Shown: positions 1 through 5,199 of the stretch, one piece after another
Position numbering within the stretch: the first letter of the stretch is position 1
How the letters are laid out: every line of letters begins with the position of its first letter
Assembly: GCA_001795245.1 (NCBI GenBank)
Contig: MGOD01000062.1
Coordinates: forward strand, 1 to 6,024
Length of the DNA stretch: 6,024 bases
Direction of reading: 5' to 3'
Source of the DNA: Chloroflexi bacterium RBG_16_70_13
GTDB taxonomy: Bacteria > Chloroflexota > Limnocylindria > Limnocylindrales > CSP1-4
The notes under the pieces: model-generated
What the model was told of the DNA's origin: nothing
The model's database searches: none
Seen by the model: only the letters and a program-made list of their open reading frames with translations
Program-made: the position numbers and the translations under genes

Positions 1-1250
1 AGGCGGTGCTCGCGGAGCTTGGCGATCTCGATCCAGGCGAGCGCCCCGAGCGTGCCCCCGGCGTCGGCAACGCCGAGCCAGGCCGCCTCGGCGTCGGCGT
101 ACCGGCCGAGACGGCGGAGCAGGCGGGCCCGGTCCGTGGCCAGGCGCGAGGGCGTCCAGCCGGCATCCAGGCGCTCCGTGGCCTGGGCGCGCCAGGCTGC
201 CTCGGTCCCCTCGCGTCCATGCCGCCCGCCGAAATCCGGCCGGCGGTGCGGCGACCACCACGGATCGAGCTCCTCGCGGACGAGGTGGGGCTCCTGGCGC
301 ACGACGGGGATGGGCGCTGGAGCCGCCGGTCGCGCCGCGATGGCGTCGCCGGCGATCGCCGCGTCGACGCAGGCGAGGGCCTCGTCGAAGCGGCGCTGAT
401 CGCTGAAGGCCCGGGCCAGCCCTGCGAGGTCGCCCGCGGGGGCCTCAAAGCGGGCCGTCACGTCGCCGAGACGGGTGTCGACGTGGGCGAGGAGCCGCGC
501 CAGAGAGCGGACGTCCTCGTCGTTGTGGCGGACGATCTCGATGAGCCTCGCGGGCTCGCCGTCACGGAGGAACTGGAGGTAGCGGGCGGGGATCTCCCAG
601 CCCTCGACGTCGTGGTGGCGGCGGTGGCCGAGGAGCTCCGTCTCGGCCGTCTGGAGGCGCGCGTCGGGCATCCGATGCCGGAAGAGACGGCGGACGATCG
701 GCAGCAGGTCGAGGTGCCCGGCATGGGCCGGCGCCCCGGACCGGGCCATCCGGTAGCGGGCGACGAGGAGCGGCCAGTCGAAGCCGCGCCCGTTGTAGGT
801 CACGAGCCACGATCCGGCGGGGATCATCGCTCGTAGGGCATCGAGGAGGGCCGGCTCGTCGGCGTGGTCCGGAAGGAGGAGCTGGGCCTGCCGGAAGCGT
901 CGGCCCTCCCACCAGCCGAGGCCGACGAGGAAGGCCAGCGTCCCCGCCGCCGTGGCGAGGCCCGTGGTCTCCGTGTCGAGGCACAGGAGCGGCACGTCCG
1001 GGGGCGGCTGGCCGGGCAACCTCGCGAGCCGCTCGCGGTCGACGGCGATGACGTCGCCCCGGCCCTCGACCCGGACGAAGCAGCCCGTCGGCGTCCGGAT
1101 GAGCTCGCCGTCGACTTCGGCGGCCAGGCGCTCCGCGGCCACGGCCGATCGGCGCGTCCGGTCGAGCGCCGCTCGCGGCGCCTCGGGCTCGCCGTCGTGG
1201 GTCCGGCCGAGGCGGAAGTTGGCGAGCCGGCGCTCGAGGGCGACGGTCAT
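1..1250 (-). CDS. mrfB: MrfB/YprB-like DEDD 3'-5' exonuclease with TPR region (3' end cut by window edge)
   Basis: Metal-dependent 3'-5' DNA exonuclease that, in Bacillus subtilis, works with the helicase MrfA in excision repair of mitomycin C adducts. My translation from ATG at 1250-1248 stays open to base 1 (416 codons plus 2 nt). The RNase H-like fold spans about residues 85-260. Its DEDD acidic motifs are LDTETTG (D92, E94), YNGRGFD (N153, D158), HLDLL (D181) and RHNDEDV (H242, D246). A TPR-like helical part follows (about 274-300 and 350-416), ending in AWIEIAKLREHR, which is typical of the family's C-terminus, so probably little is missing. Residues 301-350 look like a Pro/Ala-rich insert between the TPR helices. 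The start lies 3 nt after the mrfA stop, with a weak GGTGG ribosome site at 1263-1259, so the two genes are almost certainly co-transcribed. Family and motifs are seen directly; the repair role is inferred from the family and the helicase neighbour. Confidence 0.9.
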   Translation of the reverse strand, partial: MTVALERRLANFRLGRTHDGEPEAPRAALDRTRRSAVAAERLAAEVDGELIRTPTGCFVRVEGRGDVIAVDRERLARLPGQPPPDVPLLCLDTETTGLATAAGTLAFLVGLGWWEGRRFRQAQLLLPDHADEPALLDALRAMIPAGSWLVTYNGRGFDWPLLVARYRMARSGAPAHAGHLDLLPIVRRLFRHRMPDARLQTAETELLGHRRHHDVEGWEIPARYLQFLRDGEPARLIEIVRHNDEDVRSLARLLAHVDTRLGDVTARFEAPAGDLAGLARAFSDQRRFDEALACVDAAIAGDAIAARPAAPAPIPVVRQEPHLVREELDPWWSPHRRPDFGGRHGREGTEAAWRAQATERLDAGWTPSRLATDRARLLRRLGRYADAEAAWLGVADAGGTLGALAWIEIAKLREHR

Positions 1251-1253
1251 GGA

Positions 1254-3698
1254 TCAGGCCACCCGCGCCGGGATCGGCGCCGACGGCGCCCTCGTCGCGG
1301 CCGCGCCGAGCCCCCGGAGGAGCCGAAGGGCCAGTGCCTTCGCATCGATCCCGGGATCGAGGCGCGGCCCGGTGCAGGCCGGACAGCCGCTCTCGCAGGA
1401 GCAGCTGGCGACGAGCTCCGCGGCCCCAACGACAAGCTCGTCGTGTCGGGCGAAGAGCCGCTCCGACAGCCCCACCCCGCCCGGCATCGCCTCGTAGAGG
1501 TAGATCGTGGGCGATTCCTGGTGCGGCGAGCGGACCTGGCTTACGAGCCCGAGGTCGCGCGGGTCGACCATGAGGAGGACCGCGGCAACCGCCTGGAGGG
1601 CTCGACCCGCCCCAACGAGCGCGACGTCGAGGTCGTCACGGCGCCAGGACGCCGAGGGATCGCCGAGGCCGTCAGCAGCCTCGGGCGCAAGGCGGCGGGG
1701 AGCAGGGTCGGCGAGCGCACTTCCCGGCGCGTGAGCCGACCCCGCGGACCCGCCAACGCCGCGAACGGGGCTGATCACGGCCTCGGCTGTCACCCAGTAG
1801 GCGGTCGTCTGGAGCTCGAGCTCGGGCAGGTCGATGGGGCCCCAGCCGACGTTCTCGTCGGTCCCGAACTTGAGCTTCTTGAAGAGGGTCACGAGGCTCG
1901 CGACCATGACCTCGCCGTGGACCCGCCGGCCGCCCGTCGCGGGCGCCTCGGCGAAGACGTCGAGGGGCTTGAGCGTCACCGCCCGGTTGGCGTACGTGTA
2001 GTGGTCGACGTCGACCTTGTGGACGTAGGCCTTGCGCTCGTGCCACTCGAGGCGGTCGACGTAGTACTGGACCGATTCGTGGATGTAGATCGCCCGCTCG
2101 TGGACGAGGACCTGGGCGGAGAAGAGGTCCACCTCGCCGAGGACTCGCGGCCGGTTCGGCGTCGTGTCGATGATCACGACATTCTCCGGGGCTGCCGCTC
2201 GCAGGCTCACCTCCGAGGCCGGGAAGTTCTCCGAGCTCCAGTACCAGCGGCCGTCGCCGGCCTGGCGGACGTGGCCCTCCTCGCCGAGGAAGGCCAGGAG
2301 GTCGTCGGCCGGGGCCGGCCCGAAGACCTCGCCCGGCTCGAACGGCATCTCGAACGTCGCGCAGCGGAGGTGGGCGAGCAGGACGTGGAGATTGTCGGGG
2401 TCGCAGCGGGCCTCCTCGGGCGAGCGCTCGAGGAGGAACTCCGGGTGATGGATGACGTACTGATCAACCGGCGAGGCCGACGCGACGAGGATCCCGACCG
2501 ATGGCTCGAGGCGTCGGCCGGCGCGCCCGAGCTGCTGCCACGTGCCGGCCACCGAGCCCGGATAGCCGGCCAGGACCGAGACGTCGAGCGAGCCGATGTC
2601 GACGCCGAGCTCGAGGGCGTTCGTCGAGACGACGCCGAGGATCTCGCCGTCGCGGAGGCCCCGCTCGATCGAGCGGCGCTCCGTCGGCAGGTAGCCGCCG
2701 CGATAGCCCCGGATCCTGGAGCGCGGCCCGAGGTGCTCGCGGAGCGCCTCCCGGAGCCCGGTCAGGAGGATCTCGACCGCGACGCGGGCCTTGCCGAAGA
2801 CGATCGTCTGGCGGCCGGCCCGGATGAACGGCAACGCCCAGCGCTGGGCGTGGGTCAGGGCGGAGGTCCGGGCGCCAGTCGCGACGTCGAGGATCGGCGG
2901 GTTGACGAGCAGGACGTGACGTTCGCCGCGCGGGGCGCCGTTCCGGTCGATGAGGCGCGACGGCCGGCCGGTGAGCTGGGCGGCGAGCTCGGCCGGGTTC
3001 CCGATCGTGGCCGAGGCGCAGACGATGACCGGGTTGGAGCCGTAGTGGCGGCACAGCCGGAGGAGCCGCCGGAGCACGTTCGCGACGTGGCTGCCGAAGA
3101 CGCCCCGGTAGGTGTGCAGCTCGTCGATGACGATGACCTGGACCTGCTCGAAGAGCTGGAACCACTTCGTGTGGTGGGGGAGGATGGCCGAGTGGAGCAT
3201 GTCGGGGTTCGTGACCACGACCTGGCCGGCCGTCCGGATCGCCGAGCGGATGGGTGCCGGGGTGTCCCCGTCGTAGGTCGCGACCGCGACCTGCAGCGAG
3301 CTCGCCATCGCCTGTCCGGCGAACTCGGCGACCTGGTCCTGGCCGAGGGCCTTGGTCGGGAAGAGGAAGAGGGCTCGTGCCGATGGGTCGTCGGCGAGGG
3401 CCTGGAGGACGGGCAGCGTGTAGCACAGGGTCTTGCCCGAGGCCGTCGGGGTGACTACGACGACGTCCTCGCCGGCGTGGATGGCCTCGATGGCCTCGGC
3501 CTGGTGGCGGTAGAGGCTGTCGATGCCCCGGCTCCGGAGGCCCGCCACGATCCGCTCGTCCAGCCAGTCCGGGAACGGGGCGACATCGGGTGGGCGCTCG
3601 GGGATGACCTCGTGGTGGAGGACGGCCGCGGCCAGCGACGGCTCCTCAAGCAGCCGGTCGAGCACGGTGGCGGTCGTGGCGGGGGCGTAGGTGCGCAT
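1254..3698 (-). CDS. mrfA: MrfA/YprA-like SF2 DEAD/DEAH-box DNA helicase with C-terminal DUF1998/MZB domain
   Basis: ATP-dependent 3'-5' DNA helicase of the MrfA (YprA) family, which in B. subtilis partners MrfB in a UvrA-independent repair route for mitomycin C lesions. Complete, 814 residues. Helicase motifs in order: RHQ Q-motif-like (64-66), Walker A TPTASGKT (83-90), Walker B IDELH (191-195), SAT (229-231), STNALELGVDIG (358-369) and QQLGRAGR (388-395). The C-terminal domain ends with EAMPGGVGLSE (736-746) and a four-cysteine cluster (C766, C768, C772, C775), the DUF1998/MZB metal-binding signature. Residues about 645-688 form a Gly/Ala/Pro-rich stretch inside this domain that looks like an insert or flexible loop. 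The ATG at 3698 is chosen because GGAG (3710-3707) lies 8 nt upstream and the protein then begins MRTYAPATTA. An in-frame upstream ATG at 3785 would read through the control region. First gene of an operon with mrfB, and probably LexA-regulated (box at 3716-3729). Confidence 0.95.
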   Translation of the reverse strand: MRTYAPATTATVLDRLLEEPSLAAAVLHHEVIPERPPDVAPFPDWLDERIVAGLRSRGIDSLYRHQAEAIEAIHAGEDVVVVTPTASGKTLCYTLPVLQALADDPSARALFLFPTKALGQDQVAEFAGQAMASSLQVAVATYDGDTPAPIRSAIRTAGQVVVTNPDMLHSAILPHHTKWFQLFEQVQVIVIDELHTYRGVFGSHVANVLRRLLRLCRHYGSNPVIVCASATIGNPAELAAQLTGRPSRLIDRNGAPRGERHVLLVNPPILDVATGARTSALTHAQRWALPFIRAGRQTIVFGKARVAVEILLTGLREALREHLGPRSRIRGYRGGYLPTERRSIERGLRDGEILGVVSTNALELGVDIGSLDVSVLAGYPGSVAGTWQQLGRAGRRLEPSVGILVASASPVDQYVIHHPEFLLERSPEEARCDPDNLHVLLAHLRCATFEMPFEPGEVFGPAPADDLLAFLGEEGHVRQAGDGRWYWSSENFPASEVSLRAAAPENVVIIDTTPNRPRVLGEVDLFSAQVLVHERAIYIHESVQYYVDRLEWHERKAYVHKVDVDHYTYANRAVTLKPLDVFAEAPATGGRRVHGEVMVASLVTLFKKLKFGTDENVGWGPIDLPELELQTTAYWVTAEAVISPVRGVGGSAGSAHAPGSALADPAPRRLAPEAADGLGDPSASWRRDDLDVALVGAGRALQAVAAVLLMVDPRDLGLVSQVRSPHQESPTIYLYEAMPGGVGLSERLFARHDELVVGAAELVASCSCESGCPACTGPRLDPGIDAKALALRLLRGLGAAATRAPSAPIPARVA

Positions 3699-3706
3699 TG
3701 CATCGA

Positions 3707-3710
3707 CTCC
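3707..3710 (-). promoter_or_regulatory. Ribosome binding site deciding the mrfA start
   Basis: GGAG on the minus strand, 8 nt before the ATG at 3698. It supports this start over the in-frame ATG at 3785, which would add 29 residues encoded by the promoter/operator region. Confidence 0.75.
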
Positions 3711-3715
3711 AAAAC

Positions 3716-3729
3716 AGAACGTCCGTTCG
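3716..3729 (-). promoter_or_regulatory. LexA (SOS) box upstream of mrfAB
   Basis: The minus strand reads CGAACGGACGTTCT. It matches 13 of 14 positions of the Gram-positive LexA/DinR consensus CGAACRNRYGTTYC (R=G, R=A, Y=C all agree; only the last base differs). The dyad extends to 18 bp (3714-3731) with a single mismatched pair. It lies 17 bp upstream of the mrfA ATG and immediately downstream of the predicted transcription start, where bound repressor would block initiation or early elongation. A LexA box before a DNA-crosslink repair operon makes biological sense. The match is seen in the sequence; LexA binding is inferred. Confidence 0.72.
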
Positions 3730-3738
3730 GTAGGCGGC

Positions 3739-3744
3739 AGCATA
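3739..3744 (-). promoter_or_regulatory. Putative -10 element of the mrfAB promoter
   Basis: The minus strand reads TATGCT, which fits the TAnnnT pattern of high-GC sigma-70-type promoters. The start would fall near 3732, placing the LexA box at about +4 to +17. No TTGACA-like -35 is found at 16-18 bp; that position (about 3761-3768) is inside the inverted repeat at 3763-3785. A weaker alternative pairs TTGCAG (3757-3752) with TACCGA (3733-3728) at 18 bp, which would put the LexA box over the -10. Confidence 0.45.
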
Positions 3745-3762
3745 GTCGAGGCTGCAACCCCT

Positions 3763-3785
3763 GTGTGCCACCTCGGTTGGCACAC
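3763..3785. promoter_or_regulatory. Perfect inverted repeat, candidate operator in the divergent region
   Basis: Arms GTGTGCCA (3763-3770) and TGGCACAC (3778-3785) are perfect inverted complements around the 7-nt spacer CCTCGGT. One more complementary pair lies inside the spacer (3772 with 3776), giving a 23-bp near-palindrome centred at 3774. It covers the expected -35 position of the mrfA promoter and lies 20 bp upstream of the plus-strand -35. The shape suits a dimeric transcription factor. A transcribed hairpin is less likely, as it lies outside both predicted transcripts. The regulator is unknown. Confidence 0.5.
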
Positions 3786-3804
3786 GGCCCGGGTCGAATG
3801 GCGG

Positions 3805-3834
3805 TTGACATGCGGGCAAGGACGTAGCTACGCT
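3805..3834 (+). promoter_or_regulatory. Sigma-70-type promoter for the FtsB/DivIC-like gene, predicted leaderless
   Basis: A perfect -35 TTGACA (3805-3810) is followed after 18 bp by TACGCT (3829-3834), which fits TAnnnT. Only 7 nt separate this -10 from the ATG at 3842, so transcription should start at or within a base of the A of the start codon. No Shine-Dalgarno sequence precedes this ATG, unlike the genes at 3698, 4622 and 5200. Both facts point to a leaderless transcript. Confidence 0.6.
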
Positions 3835-3841
3835 CGCCGCC

Positions 3842-4456
3842 ATGCCTGAACCCGGCGTCGGCGATCCGCACGAGGCGACCCCGCCGTCGACGGCGCCCGT
3901 CACCGCCGGCGCCACGCCGGACGAGGAACCGCCCGACCTCGCCGCAGTGCCCTCGTTCCTGCGGAGCCGGCTCGGCCAGGGCGGCGCGGGACCGCCCCTG
4001 GCCCCTGCGCCCGCCACGCTGTCGCGGCCCGGCGCCGACCCGCTCCCGGATGTCTCGTCGCTGCCGATGCTCGGCATCGCCCCGCGCCGGCTGATCCTCG
4101 TCGGGGCGACGATCCTGCTCGCCTGGCTGATCGTGTCCTTCGGTCGCCAGGTCGCGGAGGCGTCGGCCTCCTCCGCCCGGGCCGAGGAGCTGCGGGCCGC
4201 CAACGCCGCCCTGGCCGACGAGGTCGCCGCCATGGAGCGCGAGCTCCTGGTCATCCAGGACCAGCGCTACATCAGCCAGGCGGCGCGCGCCTACCGACTC
4301 GGCAACCCCGGCGAGATCCCGTTCGCCCTCGAGGCCGGGGCCCCGCCCCTCGCCGCCGATGCGCCCGGCTCGGCGGCCGTGGGACTCGGCGCAGAGACCA
4401 CGACGACGGGCCCCCTCGACCGCTGGCTGGACGTCCTGTTCGGCCCCGGCGGCTGA
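3842..4456 (+). CDS. FtsB/DivIC-family septum formation protein (single-pass membrane, coiled coil)
   Basis: 204 residues; probable bitopic divisome component of the FtsB/DivIC family, whose members use a periplasmic or extracellular coiled coil to bind FtsL and FtsQ/DivIB. Layout: a long Pro/Ala/Gly-rich, probably disordered cytoplasmic N-terminus (1-80); a positively charged PRR (81-83) before one transmembrane helix (about 84-100, LILVGATILLAWLIVSF); a coiled coil (about 103-138, alternating Ala/Leu/Glu); and the family signature QDQRYISQAARAYRLGNPGE (139-158), matching the usual D-x-x-Y-I-E-x-x-AR-x-x-L-x-x-x-x-PGE pattern. The tail (about 165-204) is low complexity. Classical FtsB and DivIC are nearer 100-125 residues, so both extensions are extra. 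The ATG has no ribosome site but sits 7 nt after a good promoter. Which paralogue (FtsB, FtsL-like or DivIC) cannot be told. Confidence 0.85.
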   Translation: MPEPGVGDPHEATPPSTAPVTAGATPDEEPPDLAAVPSFLRSRLGQGGAGPPLAPAPATLSRPGADPLPDVSSLPMLGIAPRRLILVGATILLAWLIVSFGRQVAEASASSARAEELRAANAALADEVAAMERELLVIQDQRYISQAARAYRLGNPGEIPFALEAGAPPLAADAPGSAAVGLGAETTTTGPLDRWLDVLFGPGG

Positions 4457-4477
4457 CCCGGCCGCGTCCCGGCCGCG
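4457..4477 (+). repeat. Tandem 10-bp direct repeat just after the FtsB/DivIC-like gene
   Basis: CCCGGCCGCG occurs at 4457-4466 and again at 4468-4477, separated by one T, starting on the first base after the stop codon. The region can also fold as CCGCG (4462-4466) with CGCGG (4474-4478). No T-run follows, so a standard intrinsic terminator is not supported. Such repeats arise easily in GC-rich DNA. Confidence 0.4.
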
Positions 4478-4481
4478 GAGG

Positions 4482-4487
4482 TATCCT
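4482..4487 (+). promoter_or_regulatory. Weak candidate -10 element upstream of nfeD
   Basis: TATCCT fits TAnnnT, but no -35 is visible at 16-18 bp. If it is used, the nfeD-flotillin transcript would carry a leader of about 130 nt containing the two hairpins at 4510-4602. Alternatively the genes are read through from the promoter at 3805. Confidence 0.2.
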
Positions 4488-4509
4488 GCCCCTGCCGGTC
4501 GGGTGATCC

Positions 4510-4540
4510 CCGGTCCGTCGAGCATTCGACGGCGCACCGG
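4510..4540 (+). other. Strong RNA hairpin in the intergenic leader
   Basis: CCGTCGA (4515-4521) pairs perfectly with TCGACGG (4526-4532) around the loop GCAT. Beyond a 3-nt bulge (CGC, 4533-4535) the helix continues as CCGGT (4510-4514) with ACCGG (4536-4540), giving 12 base pairs. No T-tract follows, so it may be a factor-dependent terminator, an mRNA processing or stability element, or part of a structured leader. Confidence 0.45.
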
Positions 4541-4564
4541 TTCCCGGCGCCGCTCGTGCCACGT

Positions 4565-4602
4565 CCGCGCGGTCCGGTGCCGGGTTCGAGGCCCGGGCGC
4601 GG
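4565..4602 (+). other. Second stem-loop just upstream of the nfeD ribosome site
   Basis: CCGCGC (4565-4570) pairs with GCGCGG (4597-4602). Stacked directly on this, CCGGG (4580-4584) pairs with CCCGG (4592-4596) around the 7-nt loop TTCGAGG. The 5' side carries a 9-nt bulge (4571-4579). It ends 6 nt before the GGGAG ribosome site at 4609 and so could influence initiation at the TTG start. Confidence 0.35.
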
Positions 4603-4608
4603 GCGAGA

Positions 4609-4613
4609 GGGAG
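4609..4613 (+). promoter_or_regulatory. Ribosome binding site selecting the TTG start of nfeD
   Basis: GGGAG lies 8 nt before TTG at 4622-4624. The only other in-frame start nearby, GTG at 4556, has no ribosome site and would add an Arg/Pro/Gly-rich leader of 22 residues that is encoded by the hairpin region. Confidence 0.7.
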
Positions 4614-4621
4614 AGCAACGC

Positions 4622-5167
4622 TTGCCGACGATCACGATCCCGATCGAGGACCTCGTCTTCGTCCTGGCGACCCTCGTCGGCGCCGGCCTGCTCCTCGTCA
4701 CGGTCGTCGTCGACGACATCCTCGGCGGGATCCTCGACTCGTTCAACATCGGGTTCGACATCGGCGGCGTGTCGCTCATGCCGCCTCTCCTCGCCTTCAT
4801 CGCGATGTTCGGCGTCGGGGGCCTCTTCGCGACCCAGGTCTTCGACATCCACGGCGGCCAGGCCGCGCTCGTCGGCGTCGGCTTCGGCGGCGTCGGCTTC
4901 GCGGTCGCCTACGGGATGTTCCGGGCCCTCCGCCGGGCGGAGGGGACCCGTCCGTTCGCGGTCACCGATCTCATCGGCCACCAGGCCTCGGTCAGCGTCG
5001 CGATCCCGGCCGGCCGCCTCGGGACGGTCTACGTCCGGGCCGAGGGCCAGACCCACGAGATCGCCGCCACGGCCGGCATGGACCTGCCCGCCGGCACCGC
5101 CGTCCGGGTCACCGGCGTCGCCGGGACCGGGCTCGTCGTCGAGCCCATCACGCCGCCCGCCGCCTGA
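4622..5167 (+). CDS. NfeD-family membrane protein (short, flotillin-partner type, YuaF-like)
   Basis: 181 residues from a TTG start. NfeD proteins are membrane partners of flotillin/SPFH proteins; the short forms lack the N-terminal ClpP-like protease domain, as here. Hydrophobic segments lie at about 11-30, 53-72 and 80-100, with Gly-rich packing motifs (FGVGGLF, GVGFGGVGF). The soluble C-terminus (about 117-176) is the OB-fold NfeD domain: DLIGHQASVSVAIPAGRLG, then LPAGTAVRVTGVAGTGLVVEPI, matching the family pattern of LIG-x-x-G, an early P-x-G-x-x-G turn, and P-x-G-x-x-V-x-V-x-G-V-x-G-x-x-L-x-V. Its stop is 32 nt before the flotillin GTG, which supports an operon and a shared role in membrane microdomains and envelope integrity. 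Topology and start are inferred; family assignment is strong. Confidence 0.88.
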   Translation: MPTITIPIEDLVFVLATLVGAGLLLVTVVVDDILGGILDSFNIGFDIGGVSLMPPLLAFIAMFGVGGLFATQVFDIHGGQAALVGVGFGGVGFAVAYGMFRALRRAEGTRPFAVTDLIGHQASVSVAIPAGRLGTVYVRAEGQTHEIAATAGMDLPAGTAVRVTGVAGTGLVVEPITPPAA

Positions 5168-5187
5168 TCGTCGTCCACCAGCCTTGA

Positions 5188-5192
5188 GGGAG
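5188..5192 (+). promoter_or_regulatory. Ribosome binding site of the flotillin gene
   Basis: GGGAG lies 7 nt before GTG at 5200-5202, within the purine-rich stretch 5186-5197. It supports the GTG start and continued translation of an nfeD-flotillin transcript. Confidence 0.7.
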
Positions 5193-5199
5193 AGGAACC

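Noticed and set aside
3699..3785. In-frame upstream ATG at 3785 for the helicase
   Set aside because: The extra 29 residues would be encoded by the palindrome, -10 and LexA box, and no ribosome site precedes it. The ATG at 3698 has GGAG at 8 nt.
864..3827. Very long plus-strand open frame (987 codons) antisense to the helicase
   Set aside because: Its product is Arg/Glu/Gly/Asp-rich with no recognisable domain and mirrors the helicase codons. The minus-strand frame has every helicase motif and a ribosome site. Long antisense frames are expected in GC-rich genes.
4510..4540. Intrinsic (Rho-independent) terminator after the FtsB-like gene
   Set aside because: The hairpin is strong, but the bases after it (TTCCCGGCG) contain no T-tract, so a classical terminator cannot be supported.
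4580..4596. tRNA T-arm-like element (CCGGG-TTCGAGG-CCCGG)
   Set aside because: I found no matching acceptor stem, D-arm or anticodon arm at the right distances upstream; the flanking GCGCGG pairs with 4565-4570 instead.
4556..4621. GTG at 4556 as the NfeD start
   Set aside because: No ribosome site, and the added residues are Arg/Pro/Gly-rich and encoded by a hairpin. TTG at 4622 has GGGAG at 8 nt and leads directly into the first membrane helix.
4457..4621. SigW-type promoter for nfeD-flotillin, as known for yuaF in Bacillus
   Set aside because: No TGAAAC-N16-CGTA-like element is visible in the intergenic stretch.
3455..5056. Minus-strand 533-codon open frame across the promoter region and the FtsB-like and NfeD genes
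   Set aside because: Low-complexity Arg/Gly/Asp-rich translation that crosses two well-supported plus-strand genes and the divergent promoters; an antisense shadow.
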